From an uncultured Eggerthellaceae bacterium (lineage in GTDB: Bacteria; Actinomycetota; Coriobacteriia; Coriobacteriales; Eggerthellaceae), in NCBI GenBank assembly GCA_947632575.1, contig CANRPV010000107.1, positions 1-5,023 of the forward strand: a stretch of 5,023 nucleotides of DNA, written 5' to 3'. The position numbers were made by a program, and so were the translations under genes. Position 1 is the first letter of the stretch. Each line of letters begins with the position of its first letter. Positions 1 through 5,023 of this stretch are shown here, in pieces. The notes beneath the pieces were generated by a model. That model searched no databases and was not told where the DNA came from. It worked only from the letters and a program-made list of their open reading frames with translations.

Positions 1-988
1 GGGCGATGAAGCTGTCAGCCAGGGCGACCCGCTCGGCTCCCGAGTGGGAGATATCCCGTTCATACCAAAGAGCCACGTCATCGAAGGCCACCTGCGCGTT
101 GGCTTTGACGACCCGTGCAAGACCGCAAACCCGCTCGGCGGTGATGGGATTGCGCTTGTGGGGCATGGCGGAGGATCCTTTTTGGCCTTTGGTGAAGGGC
201 TCCTCGGCCTCAATGACATCGGTCTGCTGCAGCAGGCGCACTTGCATGGCGATCGACTCCAGCGTAGCGGCGGTGGTCGCAAGGGCGGCCATCACTTGCG
301 CATGACGATCCCGTGCTAAAACCTGCGTGGAAAGCGGATCTGGTTTAAGTCCCAGCTTTTCGCAAACGTATGACTCGACGAAAGGATCGATGGAGGAATA
401 GGTTCCCACCGCGCCCGATATGGCCCCGCAGGCAGCCACTTCGCGCGCATCTTCCATTCGCTTCTGAGCGCGCTTGAGCGCCCAAGCCCAGCTACCGAAC
501 TTCATACCAAAGGTCATCGGCTCGGCATGAACCCCATGGGTGCGCCCGACGCAAAGCGTGTCCTTAAATTCGAAGGCCCGACGCTTACAGCTGGCGCCAA
601 GAGCTTTAATGTCCTCGAGGATCAAATCGATAGCCTGCACGATCTGATAGGACAGCGCGGTATCTCCCAAATCCGACGAGGTCATACCATAATGAACCCA
701 ACGGCTGGGCGGCTCGCTTCCCGCGGGAATATCGCGATCGATATATTCCGCCATGCACGTGGTAAAGGCGATCACATCGTGATTGGTGACCGCTTCGATC
801 TCATCTATGCGCTCAACGGTGAAATCCGCATGGTCGCGAATCCAGCGGGCCTCCTCTTTCGTGATCCCCGCCTGACCCAGTTCCGCCTGAGCCTCGCAGG
901 CTAGCACCTCGATCTCTTTCCAGATGGAGAATTTGTTCTCCAACTCCCAGATATGGCCCATGACAGGACGGGTGTAACGACCGATCAT
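1..988 (-). CDS. purB: Adenylosuccinate lyase PurB, 3'-truncated by window edge
   Basis: PurB is a cytosolic homotetrameric enzyme of the fumarase/aspartase superfamily. It releases fumarate from SAICAR and from adenylosuccinate, acting twice in AMP synthesis. The 329 visible residues begin MIGRYTRPVMGHIWELENKF, matching the N-terminus of Bacillus-type PurB. Family motifs appear in order: HYGMTSSDLGDTA at about residues 99-111, GRTHGVHAEP at 148-157 (conserved catalytic histidine), SGAVGTY shortly after, the superfamily signature GSSAMPHKRNP at 271-281 (flexible catalytic-serine loop), and ERDISHS near residue 313. The frame is open through base 1, so roughly the last 100 or more residues lie outside. 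The ATG at 986-988 is supported by a strong AGGAGAGGA ribosome binding site at 994-1002. It lies 27 bases after the second trkA gene with no terminator between, so it is probably the distal gene of that operon. No active-site residue appears lost in the visible part. Confidence 0.97.
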   Translation of the reverse strand, partial: MIGRYTRPVMGHIWELENKFSIWKEIEVLACEAQAELGQAGITKEEARWIRDHADFTVERIDEIEAVTNHDVIAFTTCMAEYIDRDIPAGSEPPSRWVHYGMTSSDLGDTALSYQIVQAIDLILEDIKALGASCKRRAFEFKDTLCVGRTHGVHAEPMTFGMKFGSWAWALKRAQKRMEDAREVAACGAISGAVGTYSSIDPFVESYVCEKLGLKPDPLSTQVLARDRHAQVMAALATTAATLESIAMQVRLLQQTDVIEAEEPFTKGQKGSSAMPHKRNPITAERVCGLARVVKANAQVAFDDVALWYERDISHSGAERVALADSFIA

Positions 989-1015
989 ACTTGTCCTCTC
1001 CTAGCGTTTAAAGAC

Positions 1016-1687
1016 TTACAGCCCTCGCAGGGCGCTACGCACTTCATCAAGCACGTCGATTTCAGCGGCCACGATAAGCGTGTCACCGGCGAAGATGACG
1101 GTATCCGGAGAAACCACGGTCATCTCGCTGCCGGAGCTGACCGCCACAATGACCGACCCCTCTGGCATAGGGACGTCGGCCACCTCGATCCCGCCTTCCT
1201 CGTTGGGACGGCGGATATGGTTGACGGGAATCTCAACCAAGTTAATGTCCCCATGGGTCAAGGACGAAACGACGCTCACCGAGCCGAGAAGGGTCTCCTC
1301 CTCGATCAAAGTCGCGATCAGCGTCGTGGACGACACGCATTCGATGCCCACCTCTTTAAAGATGCGCAAGTTTTTGGGGTTGTTCACGCGAGCGATGCAG
1401 CGTGGCACGTTAAACACTCGCTGAGCGATCTCGCAGGCCACCAGGTTCGCATCGTCTTGGCCCGTCGTAGCCACAAAGACGTCCGCTCGGCGTATGCCTG
1501 CCTCCTCCTGATAGAAGGAGTCGCAGCCATCGCCATTGATAACCAGGTAGCGGCCTTCGAGAGCCACCGACAGCTGATCGGCTTTCTCTCGGTTCGTTTC
1601 GATGATGGACACTTCGTTACCGCTTTTCAGCAAAACAGTGGCCAGATAGGAACCGATCTTGCCGCCTCCGGAAATAATGATGTACAT
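1016..1687 (-). CDS. TrkA/RCK-family potassium uptake regulator, CeoC-like
   Basis: This 223-residue cytosolic protein has an RCK_N (TrkA-N, Rossmann) domain at about residues 1-118 and an RCK_C (TrkA-C) domain at about 140-222. Such subunits assemble as rings on the cytoplasmic face of Trk/Ktr potassium channels and gate them in response to NAD(H), ATP/ADP or other ligands. Visible features are the dinucleotide loop GGGKIG (7-12), the acidic residue closing strand 2 (E30), GDGCD (52-56), TTGQDDAN (74-81) and ARVNNP (99-104). ARVNNP and the later NLVEIPV resemble the second protein of the actinobacterial CeoB-CeoC pair, as I remember those sequences. The ATG is preceded by AAGGGG seven bases upstream. 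It lies 29 bases behind the other TrkA gene and 27 before purB, indicating one operon. The membrane channel subunit (TrkH/TrkG/KtrB) is not in the window. The domain call is firm; the exact channel partner and ligand are unknown. Confidence 0.93.
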   Translation of the reverse strand: MYIIISGGGKIGSYLATVLLKSGNEVSIIETNREKADQLSVALEGRYLVINGDGCDSFYQEEAGIRRADVFVATTGQDDANLVACEIAQRVFNVPRCIARVNNPKNLRIFKEVGIECVSSTTLIATLIEEETLLGSVSVVSSLTHGDINLVEIPVNHIRRPNEEGGIEVADVPMPEGSVIVAVSSGSEMTVVSPDTVIFAGDTLIVAAEIDVLDEVRSALRGL

Positions 1688-1716
1688 CTCAGATCCCCTT
1701 ACCGACCCGCTTGCGC

Positions 1717-2379
1717 CTAGTCAGTTATAAAGTGGGAGAATTCCCTGATCTTGTCATGATCGACGCAGGCCAGCACCGTGTCTCCGTGATAGAGCACCGA
1801 GTCCTTGGTGGGAATTGAGGATGCCGACCCATCGCGACGCTCAAAAGCGACGATGCGAATCTCATGGTCTTGTTCCATGTCCGCCACACGAATGCTGTTG
1901 GTGTTTTCCCGATCGGAGAGATTGAGAGAGAAACGAAGCAGCTCATAGTCGCCAAAGGTCTCCACATGAGCGCCATGACCTGAGACGATCTTTGAGTAGA
2001 CGTCCTCGGCCACAAGCGAAGTACCGCAGACATAATCGATACCCAACTGCATATAGGCACGCTCATGCTGGGGATTATAAAGACGCGCGATCACGTGAGG
2101 CACATCGTAGAGGCGACTGGCCACCTCGGCGCACATCAGATTGGCGTTGTCATACTGGGTGACTGCCGCTAAGACGTCGCATTCCTGAATACCTGCACGG
2201 ATCAGGACATCTTCGTCGTAGCCGATACCTTGAATGGTCGACCCGTTGAAGTTCTGTCCGAGGTTGCCAAAGGCGTCCGCCCGACGATCGATGACGCAGA
2301 CATTGCGTTCATCGTCAGAGAGCAGGGTGGCTAGCTGGGAACCCACGCGCCCGCAACCGATGACAATTACGTTCTCCAT
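1717..2379 (-). CDS. TrkA/RCK-family potassium uptake regulator, CeoB-like
   Basis: This 220-residue soluble protein has a TrkA-N Rossmann domain (about 1-118) followed by TrkA-C (about 135-218). It starts MENVIVIGCGRVG, with the GxGxxG loop at 8-13 and the ribose-binding acidic residue D31. The family motifs AAVTQYDNAN (71-80) and ARLYNP (98-103) are intact. The GCGRVG loop and 'RAGIQECD' resemble CeoB, the first gene of the actinobacterial ceoB-ceoC pair, and the order here is the same. It probably forms a mixed or paired ring with the downstream paralogue to gate a Trk/Ktr channel. The start ATG has GAAAGGGA about nine bases upstream, directly after the U-tract of an intrinsic terminator. 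It is the first gene of the trkA-trkA-purB unit. There is no room for a promoter between terminator and start codon, so its promoter must lie at or above that terminator, or expression must come from read-through. Confidence 0.93.
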   Translation of the reverse strand: MENVIVIGCGRVGSQLATLLSDDERNVCVIDRRADAFGNLGQNFNGSTIQGIGYDEDVLIRAGIQECDVLAAVTQYDNANLMCAEVASRLYDVPHVIARLYNPQHERAYMQLGIDYVCGTSLVAEDVYSKIVSGHGAHVETFGDYELLRFSLNLSDRENTNSIRVADMEQDHEIRIVAFERRDGSASSIPTKDSVLYHGDTVLACVDHDKIREFSHFITD

Positions 2380-2396
2380 GGCTGGCTGTCCCTTTC

Positions 2397-2424
2397 AAAA
2401 AAGAACGGGCCTTAATTGACCCGG
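2397..2424 (-). terminator. Rho-independent terminator after the wall hydrolase gene
   Basis: On the minus strand CGGGTC pairs with GGCCCG around the loop AATTAA (hairpin 2406-2423, six pairs including one G-T). TTCTTTTTT follows at once (2405-2397). This is a standard intrinsic terminator facing leftward, about 35 bases beyond the stop of the lysozyme-like gene. Unusually, its U-tract ends only 17 bases before the trkA start codon, so it could also act as a leader attenuator for trkA. It has no useful U-run in the plus direction. Confidence 0.8.
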
Positions 2425-2430
2425 AGAAAT

Positions 2431-2439
2431 TCTATAACA
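2431..2439 (-). promoter_or_regulatory. Candidate extended -10 element for the trkA-trkA-purB unit
   Basis: On the minus strand the bases read TGTTATAGA, i.e. TG-N-TATAGA, an extended -10 type element with four of six matches to TATAAT. No good -35 box lies 16-18 bases upstream. The predicted start would be near 2424, at the first base of the terminator hairpin. The same TG-N-TATAGA string occurs in the next intergenic gap (3392-3400), which modestly raises its credibility. This is inference from pattern alone. Confidence 0.3.
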
Positions 2440-2444
2440 TTGAC

Positions 2445-2459
2445 AGGCTTCTTAAGCCT
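2445..2459 (-). other. Small perfect hairpin overlapping a stop codon
   Basis: AGGCTT-CTT-AAGCCT on the plus strand is a perfect 6-bp inverted repeat with a 3-base loop. It overlaps two bases of the TAG stop of the lysozyme-like gene at 2458-2460. No U-run follows, so it is not a terminator alone. It could protect the 3' end of the mRNA or be fortuitous. It lies about 20 bases ahead of the true terminator hairpin. Confidence 0.4.
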
Positions 2460-3297
2460 AGATCTTCTGCATCTCTGACAAGGTATTCGCGTACCAGCTC
2501 TGGTAGGTCGGCGGACAGTACTTCTGAGCGGCTCCAAGGCTGATGGTGAAACCATAGCCATTGGCCAAACCGGCCACATGGGAGCGGATGGCGCTATCCC
2601 ACGAATCCCAGCTCGATTGGCCCCAACCCCAGGCGTTATGCCACCTGAAGCAGTTCAGACCCTTGCTGCTTTCGGTGTTCGAAATTGCCGGTGACCAGCG
2701 GGGGTCAACACCGTTTTCCCAAGCAGCCGTCGCGAAGACCTCGCCATAACCATCTAAAGGAGAGCCGGCCAGATAACGGTCGATGCGATTAGTCCACTCG
2801 GAGATGAAAGCGTCACGACCGACGCTGAAATCCACATCGCTCACCGGCATAGAGCCGCGTTTGGCATAGTAGGCATCCTTGGCCGCCTGTGCTTTGGCGA
2901 TAGCCGCTTGTTCGGCGGCGATGCGAGCCTGCTCAGCGGCGATGCGAGCGGCCTCTTCCTCGGCAAGAATCTCCTCGATACCCTTGGAGATATCACGCTC
3001 GGCCGGATCACTCAGATTGGCCTCATCGAAGCTTAAGGACTGTACGCTGTCATCGTCCTCAGCTTCGGTTTCGAAAACAGGGGCCTTCGCCTCAATGACC
3101 AGCGCCTGACTCTGCTCATGCAAACCGAAGGACTGAGCGTCGGACTCAGAGGAATCTGCGGAGGCAAGCCCACGCGTGACGAGACTAAACACCAACGCGA
3201 ACGCGATGCCTGCAACGATAATAAATAAAGCATGAAACTTAGAGGCTTTTTGAACGCCTACCGTCAAATGCTTCCCCTCTTCGACTCGATTCAACAC
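2458..3297 (-). CDS. Exported coiled-coil protein with C-terminal lysozyme-like domain
   Basis: Probably an exported peptidoglycan hydrolase of the lysozyme-like (glucosaminidase/transglycosylase) type. The 279 residues comprise a basic N-terminus, a hydrophobic segment at about 22-41 ending in ASA (45-47), which could be a signal peptidase site or a membrane anchor, an acidic linker at about 48-105, an Ala/Glu-rich coiled coil at about 107-147 with the heptad ARIAAEQ repeated, and a compact domain at about 156-279. That domain reads 'WENGVDPRWSPAISNTESS' and then HNAWGWG. E209 in NTESSKG is my candidate catalytic acid by analogy with lysozyme-like folds. C216 and C261 are the only cysteines and may form a disulfide outside the cell. 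The start is uncertain: GTG at 3297 has only a weak ribosome binding site, whereas TTG at 3267 has GAGGGG about six bases upstream and still keeps the whole export segment. Substrate and enzymatic activity are inferred. Confidence 0.85.
   Translation of the reverse strand: MLNRVEEGKHLTVGVQKASKFHALFIIVAGIAFALVFSLVTRGLASADSSESDAQSFGLHEQSQALVIEAKAPVFETEAEDDDSVQSLSFDEANLSDPAERDISKGIEEILAEEEAARIAAEQARIAAEQAAIAKAQAAKDAYYAKRGSMPVSDVDFSVGRDAFISEWTNRIDRYLAGSPLDGYGEVFATAAWENGVDPRWSPAISNTESSKGLNCFRWHNAWGWGQSSWDSWDSAIRSHVAGLANGYGFTISLGAAQKYCPPTYQSWYANTLSEMQKI
2911..2952 (-). repeat. Two 21-bp tandem repeats coding coiled-coil heptads
   Basis: Units 2911-2931 and 2932-2952 share an uninterrupted 14-base core, GCGGCGATGCGAGC on the plus strand. 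They encode consecutive heptads AARIAAE and QARIAAE of the coiled coil in the lysozyme-like protein, and a more degenerate copy follows (QAAIAKA). The in-frame 21-base period points to recent internal duplication and may vary in copy number between strains. Confidence 0.7.
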
Positions 3298-3309
3298 ACG
3301 AGAACATCC

Positions 3310-3369
3310 CGCCCGTAAGGCGTGACAGCAAGCTAAGTTTAAGAATGATTAGCTGTCGAGGAGGTCTCG
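3310..3369 (-). promoter_or_regulatory. Structured leader: three adjacent inverted repeats before the wall hydrolase gene
   Basis: The 138-base gap 3298-3435 holds no gene that I accept. Three dyads tile it: CGCC/GGCG (3310-3322, 5-base loop); an interrupted stem pairing AGCTAA (3331-3336) with TTAGCT (3349-3354) and GAC (3324-3326) with GTC (3355-3357), around a 12-base loop; and CGAG/CTCG (3357-3369). If transcription starts near 3385, they would form most of the 5' leader of the lysozyme-like gene. I compared it mentally with the c-di-AMP (ydaO) riboswitch, which controls wall hydrolases in some actinobacteria, but could not find its conserved core. The class is therefore unassigned. None of the stems is followed by a U-run. 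Confidence 0.4.
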
Positions 3370-3391
3370 TTATGTCATTAACTCGTGAAAG

Positions 3392-3400
3392 TCTATACCA
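3392..3400 (-). promoter_or_regulatory. Candidate extended -10 promoter of the lysozyme-like gene
   Basis: The minus strand reads TGGTATAGA, i.e. TG-N-TATAGA, the same extended -10 form as at 2431-2439. The best -35 candidate at 18 bases spacing is only TTCTCG, so the call depends on the extended motif. It lies 40 bases after the corC-like stop codon. A start near 3385 would give a leader of about 88 bases to GTG 3297 or 118 bases to TTG 3267. Confidence 0.35.
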
Positions 3401-3435
3401 AAGCACCCGCGAAAGCGAGAACTAATCGGAGACGC

Positions 3436-4314
3436 TCACGTTTTATCCGTAGTCTGCGAACCTGGTTCTGGGTCCAACTCTAACGGGAGACGGGTCACGA
3501 AAATGCTCGCTATGCGACTCCGACGCATGCGCTCGATCTTGAACGAATAGCCGTCCACGATGAACTCATCACCGGTTTTTGGAACCGAGTCAAAGGTGTC
3601 CATCAACCAGCCAGCGATGGTCTCGTAATCATCGGAATCGGTGAGCGGCCAGCCGAGCTCCTTGGCGTCATCCACGGGAAAACTTCCATGCACCCGCCAA
3701 TGATCCTCATCGATTTGGGTGATGAGCTCACGATCTAAATCGGTTTCGTCGACGATCTCACCGACGATCTCTTCGAGAATATCCTCGACGGTGACCAACC
3801 CATGGGTGCCACCATACTCATCGACGATGATGGCCATCTGCTGATGCTTAGCCTGCATCTCAGATAGAAGAGGAAACACATCCTTGGTCTCGGGCACAAA
3901 GAGCGGTTCGTACATGAATTTGGTGACCGGCTCATCGATGCGTCCATCCATCAGTGGCCCGATCAGATCCTTGTAGTAGATCACACCGATGATGCCATCG
4001 ATGTCTCCATGATAGACCGGCAGACGCGAATAGCCGGTTCCCCGCATACGCTCAAGGGCGGTGCGCCCGCTTTCCTCATCGCTGACGAGAATCATATCCA
4101 CCCGCGGTTGCATGATTTCACGTACGGCCATGGACGAGAGATCGAGGATCTCACTCACCATCTGGCGCTCGTTGCCATCAAGCTCCTCGAGTCCCTCGAC
4201 GATCTCCTGGAGCTCCTCTTCGCCCTCGCCATGATGGCGATTCTTGGAGAAGAAGTCGAAGAGGCCCTTTTCCGATCGAGAACTTTCGTGATCCTTTTCA
4301 GCGTGTTTTTCCAT
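3436..4314 (-). CDS. CorC/HlyC-family protein with paired CBS domains
   Basis: This 292-residue soluble protein has the CorC architecture. A charged N-terminus (1-30) and a helix ending 'DLSSMAVREIMQPRVDM' (the family MxPRxDM motif at 68-74) lead into CBS domain 1 (about 68-122) with YSRLPVY at 95-101. CBS domain 2 (about 130-190) carries the hallmark VDEYGGTHGLVTVEDILEEI at 164-183 and then VGEIVDE. A CorC_HlyC (transporter-associated) domain follows at about 197-277 with DYETIAGW and GDEFIVDGY. No membrane-spanning DUF21 domain precedes the CBS pair, so it resembles soluble CorC (YbeX) of enterobacteria rather than membrane-bound CNNM/YhdP types. Roles proposed for the family include magnesium/cobalt efflux and ribosome-related functions; none is settled. 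The ATG lies four bases after the stop of the upstream bPH2 gene and has only AGAGTAGAG before it, so translational coupling is likely. No clear terminator follows it. Confidence 0.93.
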   Translation of the reverse strand: MEKHAEKDHESSRSEKGLFDFFSKNRHHGEGEEELQEIVEGLEELDGNERQMVSEILDLSSMAVREIMQPRVDMILVSDEESGRTALERMRGTGYSRLPVYHGDIDGIIGVIYYKDLIGPLMDGRIDEPVTKFMYEPLFVPETKDVFPLLSEMQAKHQQMAIIVDEYGGTHGLVTVEDILEEIVGEIVDETDLDRELITQIDEDHWRVHGSFPVDDAKELGWPLTDSDDYETIAGWLMDTFDSVPKTGDEFIVDGYSFKIERMRRSRIASIFVTRLPLELDPEPGSQTTDKT

Positions 4315-4318
4315 GGCT

Positions 4319-5023
4319 CTACTCTAGCACACTTCCTCCGGGCTTCACCCAGTTAAGCCACCCGTCAGCTCCCTCCGCAGCAACATCGATCAGGCGAATG
4401 GTCGAGCCGCCGATGCCGGCTGCGGTTCTGACCATAAGCGTTGCCGTCCCGGCCGCTCGCTGGAACGGGTTGGTTCGCACCCAGCCGTATTGGATCTTTT
4501 GCCGCAGAAAGCTTATTGATTCCCGAGAAAAGCCACCGTTGTTGATCTGCATGAAGCGACGGTTGTATCCGAAACTGGATCCCCTCGCCCAAAGCACCGC
4601 CCCGACCAAATCAAGCACGAGCAGAACCACGGCGATGGCGTAAAGCCCGGCAGCCAGACCGTTGACCAGGTTGGACGCCCACGCAAGCTCTGCGATGTCC
4701 GTTGGGTTTGCCAGGCAGGTCGTCCCTGTCTGTGCGTCAAGAAACGGCGCCGCGAACAGGTGAAAGCTTAGCTGGCAGCAGAGCGTGATAAGCGCTATCC
4801 AAAAGCCTCCCCCTTGCCAGATGCATCGCCGAATCACCGCTCTTCTCAACGCCGCAGGAGCCACGGGTGTGAGCTCGTGGGGTACGTCTTCGTATTCGGG
4901 AAGGAGCCCTTTGATAATCTCCGATGCGCGCGAGACCTTCACGAAAGGATGGATCACCACGCCTTGGCTTACTCCCTTATTCTCAGAATCGCTGTTGTCA
5001 CTGAGATTGGCATCGACTTTACC
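4319..5023 (-). CDS. bPH2 (YdbT-like) membrane protein, 5'-truncated by window edge
   Basis: The frame is open from the TAG at 4319-4321 to base 5023, giving 234 visible residues, so the real start lies beyond the window. An internal GTG at 4960 could be mistaken for the start, but the upstream sequence stays open and no good ribosome binding site is seen there. Visible elements are 'HPFVKVSRASEIIKGLLPEY', a hydrophobic segment at about 4739-4807, a second at about 4589-4666, and a C-terminal bacterial PH domain (PF03703 type) at about 4340-4582. That domain contains GGFSRESISFLRQKIQYGWV, NPFQRAAGTATLMVRTAAG and a final helix. This 'G..R....I....IQ....NP.QR..G...L.V.TA.G' pattern is the bPH2 hallmark. 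YdbT-like proteins usually carry several such domains between paired membrane helices, so this is probably the last one. Function in the envelope is unknown. It is followed four bases later by the corC-like gene. Confidence 0.82.
   Translation of the reverse strand, partial: GKVDANLSDNSDSENKGVSQGVVIHPFVKVSRASEIIKGLLPEYEDVPHELTPVAPAALRRAVIRRCIWQGGGFWIALITLCCQLSFHLFAAPFLDAQTGTTCLANPTDIAELAWASNLVNGLAAGLYAIAVVLLVLDLVGAVLWARGSSFGYNRRFMQINNGGFSRESISFLRQKIQYGWVRTNPFQRAAGTATLMVRTAAGIGGSTIRLIDVAAEGADGWLNWVKPGGSVLE

Noticed and set aside
527..904. 125-codon plus-strand open frame
   Set aside because: It lies opposite purB, whose family motifs on the minus strand are unmistakable. The composition is that of an antisense shadow.
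953..1720. 255-codon open frame on the plus strand
   Set aside because: It is antisense to the clear TrkA-family gene at 1016-1687, shows no recognisable domain, and fits a shadow created by biased third-codon positions.
2440..2445. Perfect TTGACA on the plus strand as a -35 box
   Set aside because: The bases 16-18 further on (around TCTTCT at 2463) do not resemble a -10, and no plus-strand gene follows.
3239..3307. 22-codon minus-strand frame (ATG at 3307) overlapping the start of the wall hydrolase gene
   Set aside because: It overlaps the hydrolase in another frame, has only a weak GGCGGG before it and encodes a nondescript basic peptide. It is more likely chance than an upstream regulatory frame.
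3405..3420. Hairpin CTCGC-TTTC-GCGGG after the corC-like gene as a terminator
   Set aside because: The stem is five pairs with one wobble and is followed by TGCTTTGG rather than a U-run, so it is not a convincing intrinsic terminator.
3298..3435. c-di-AMP (ydaO) riboswitch
   Set aside because: A wall hydrolase downstream makes it tempting, and a short GACAGCTAA stretch looks reminiscent, but the conserved core elements could not be found by eye.
4319..4960. A complete 213-residue protein starting at GTG 4960
   Set aside because: The same frame continues without a stop to the window edge at 5023, and bPH2 proteins of the YdbT type are normally much longer, so the gene is 5'-truncated instead.

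Overview
All six protein-coding genes I can support lie on the minus strand, so transcription runs right to left. The likely source is an actinobacterium, and I lean towards the class Coriobacteriia (Olsenella, Atopobium or Collinsella type). Three things point there. GC content is moderately high by eye. Two adjacent ~220-residue TrkA-type proteins occur in the CeoB-CeoC order familiar from actinobacteria. A short secreted lysozyme-like protein has a C-terminal 'NTESSKG...HNAWGWG' signature that I associate with Coriobacteriia. The assignment rests on protein resemblance from memory, not on a database search.

Layout in transcription order. The right edge (4319-5023) holds the C-terminal part of a membrane protein with a bacterial PH (bPH2, YdbT-like) domain; its reading frame stays open to the window edge, so its true start lies outside. 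Four bases after its stop begins a soluble CorC/HlyC-type protein with two CBS domains (3436-4314), probably translationally coupled to it. A 138-base gap (3298-3435) follows, with a candidate extended -10 promoter and three adjacent inverted repeats. It leads into an exported, coiled-coil, lysozyme-like wall hydrolase (2458-3297). After that gene come a small hairpin over the stop codon and then a convincing intrinsic terminator (2397-2424).

The left half is a tight second unit: a CeoB-like TrkA protein (1717-2379), a CeoC-like TrkA protein (1016-1687) and the N-terminal 329 residues of adenylosuccinate lyase PurB (1-988, cut by the left edge), with gaps of 29 and 27 bases. The two TrkA/RCK proteins would gate a potassium channel encoded elsewhere; PurB acts in purine synthesis. 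There is no obvious biochemical link between them beyond shared transcription.

The window is mostly conserved chromosomal housekeeping, and I see no mobile element, CRISPR array, RNA gene or unmistakable new system. The parts most worth a second look are non-coding: the terminator placed only 17 bases before the trkA start codon, the structured leader before the wall hydrolase, and a 17-codon plus-strand frame in that leader with an ideal ribosome binding site.
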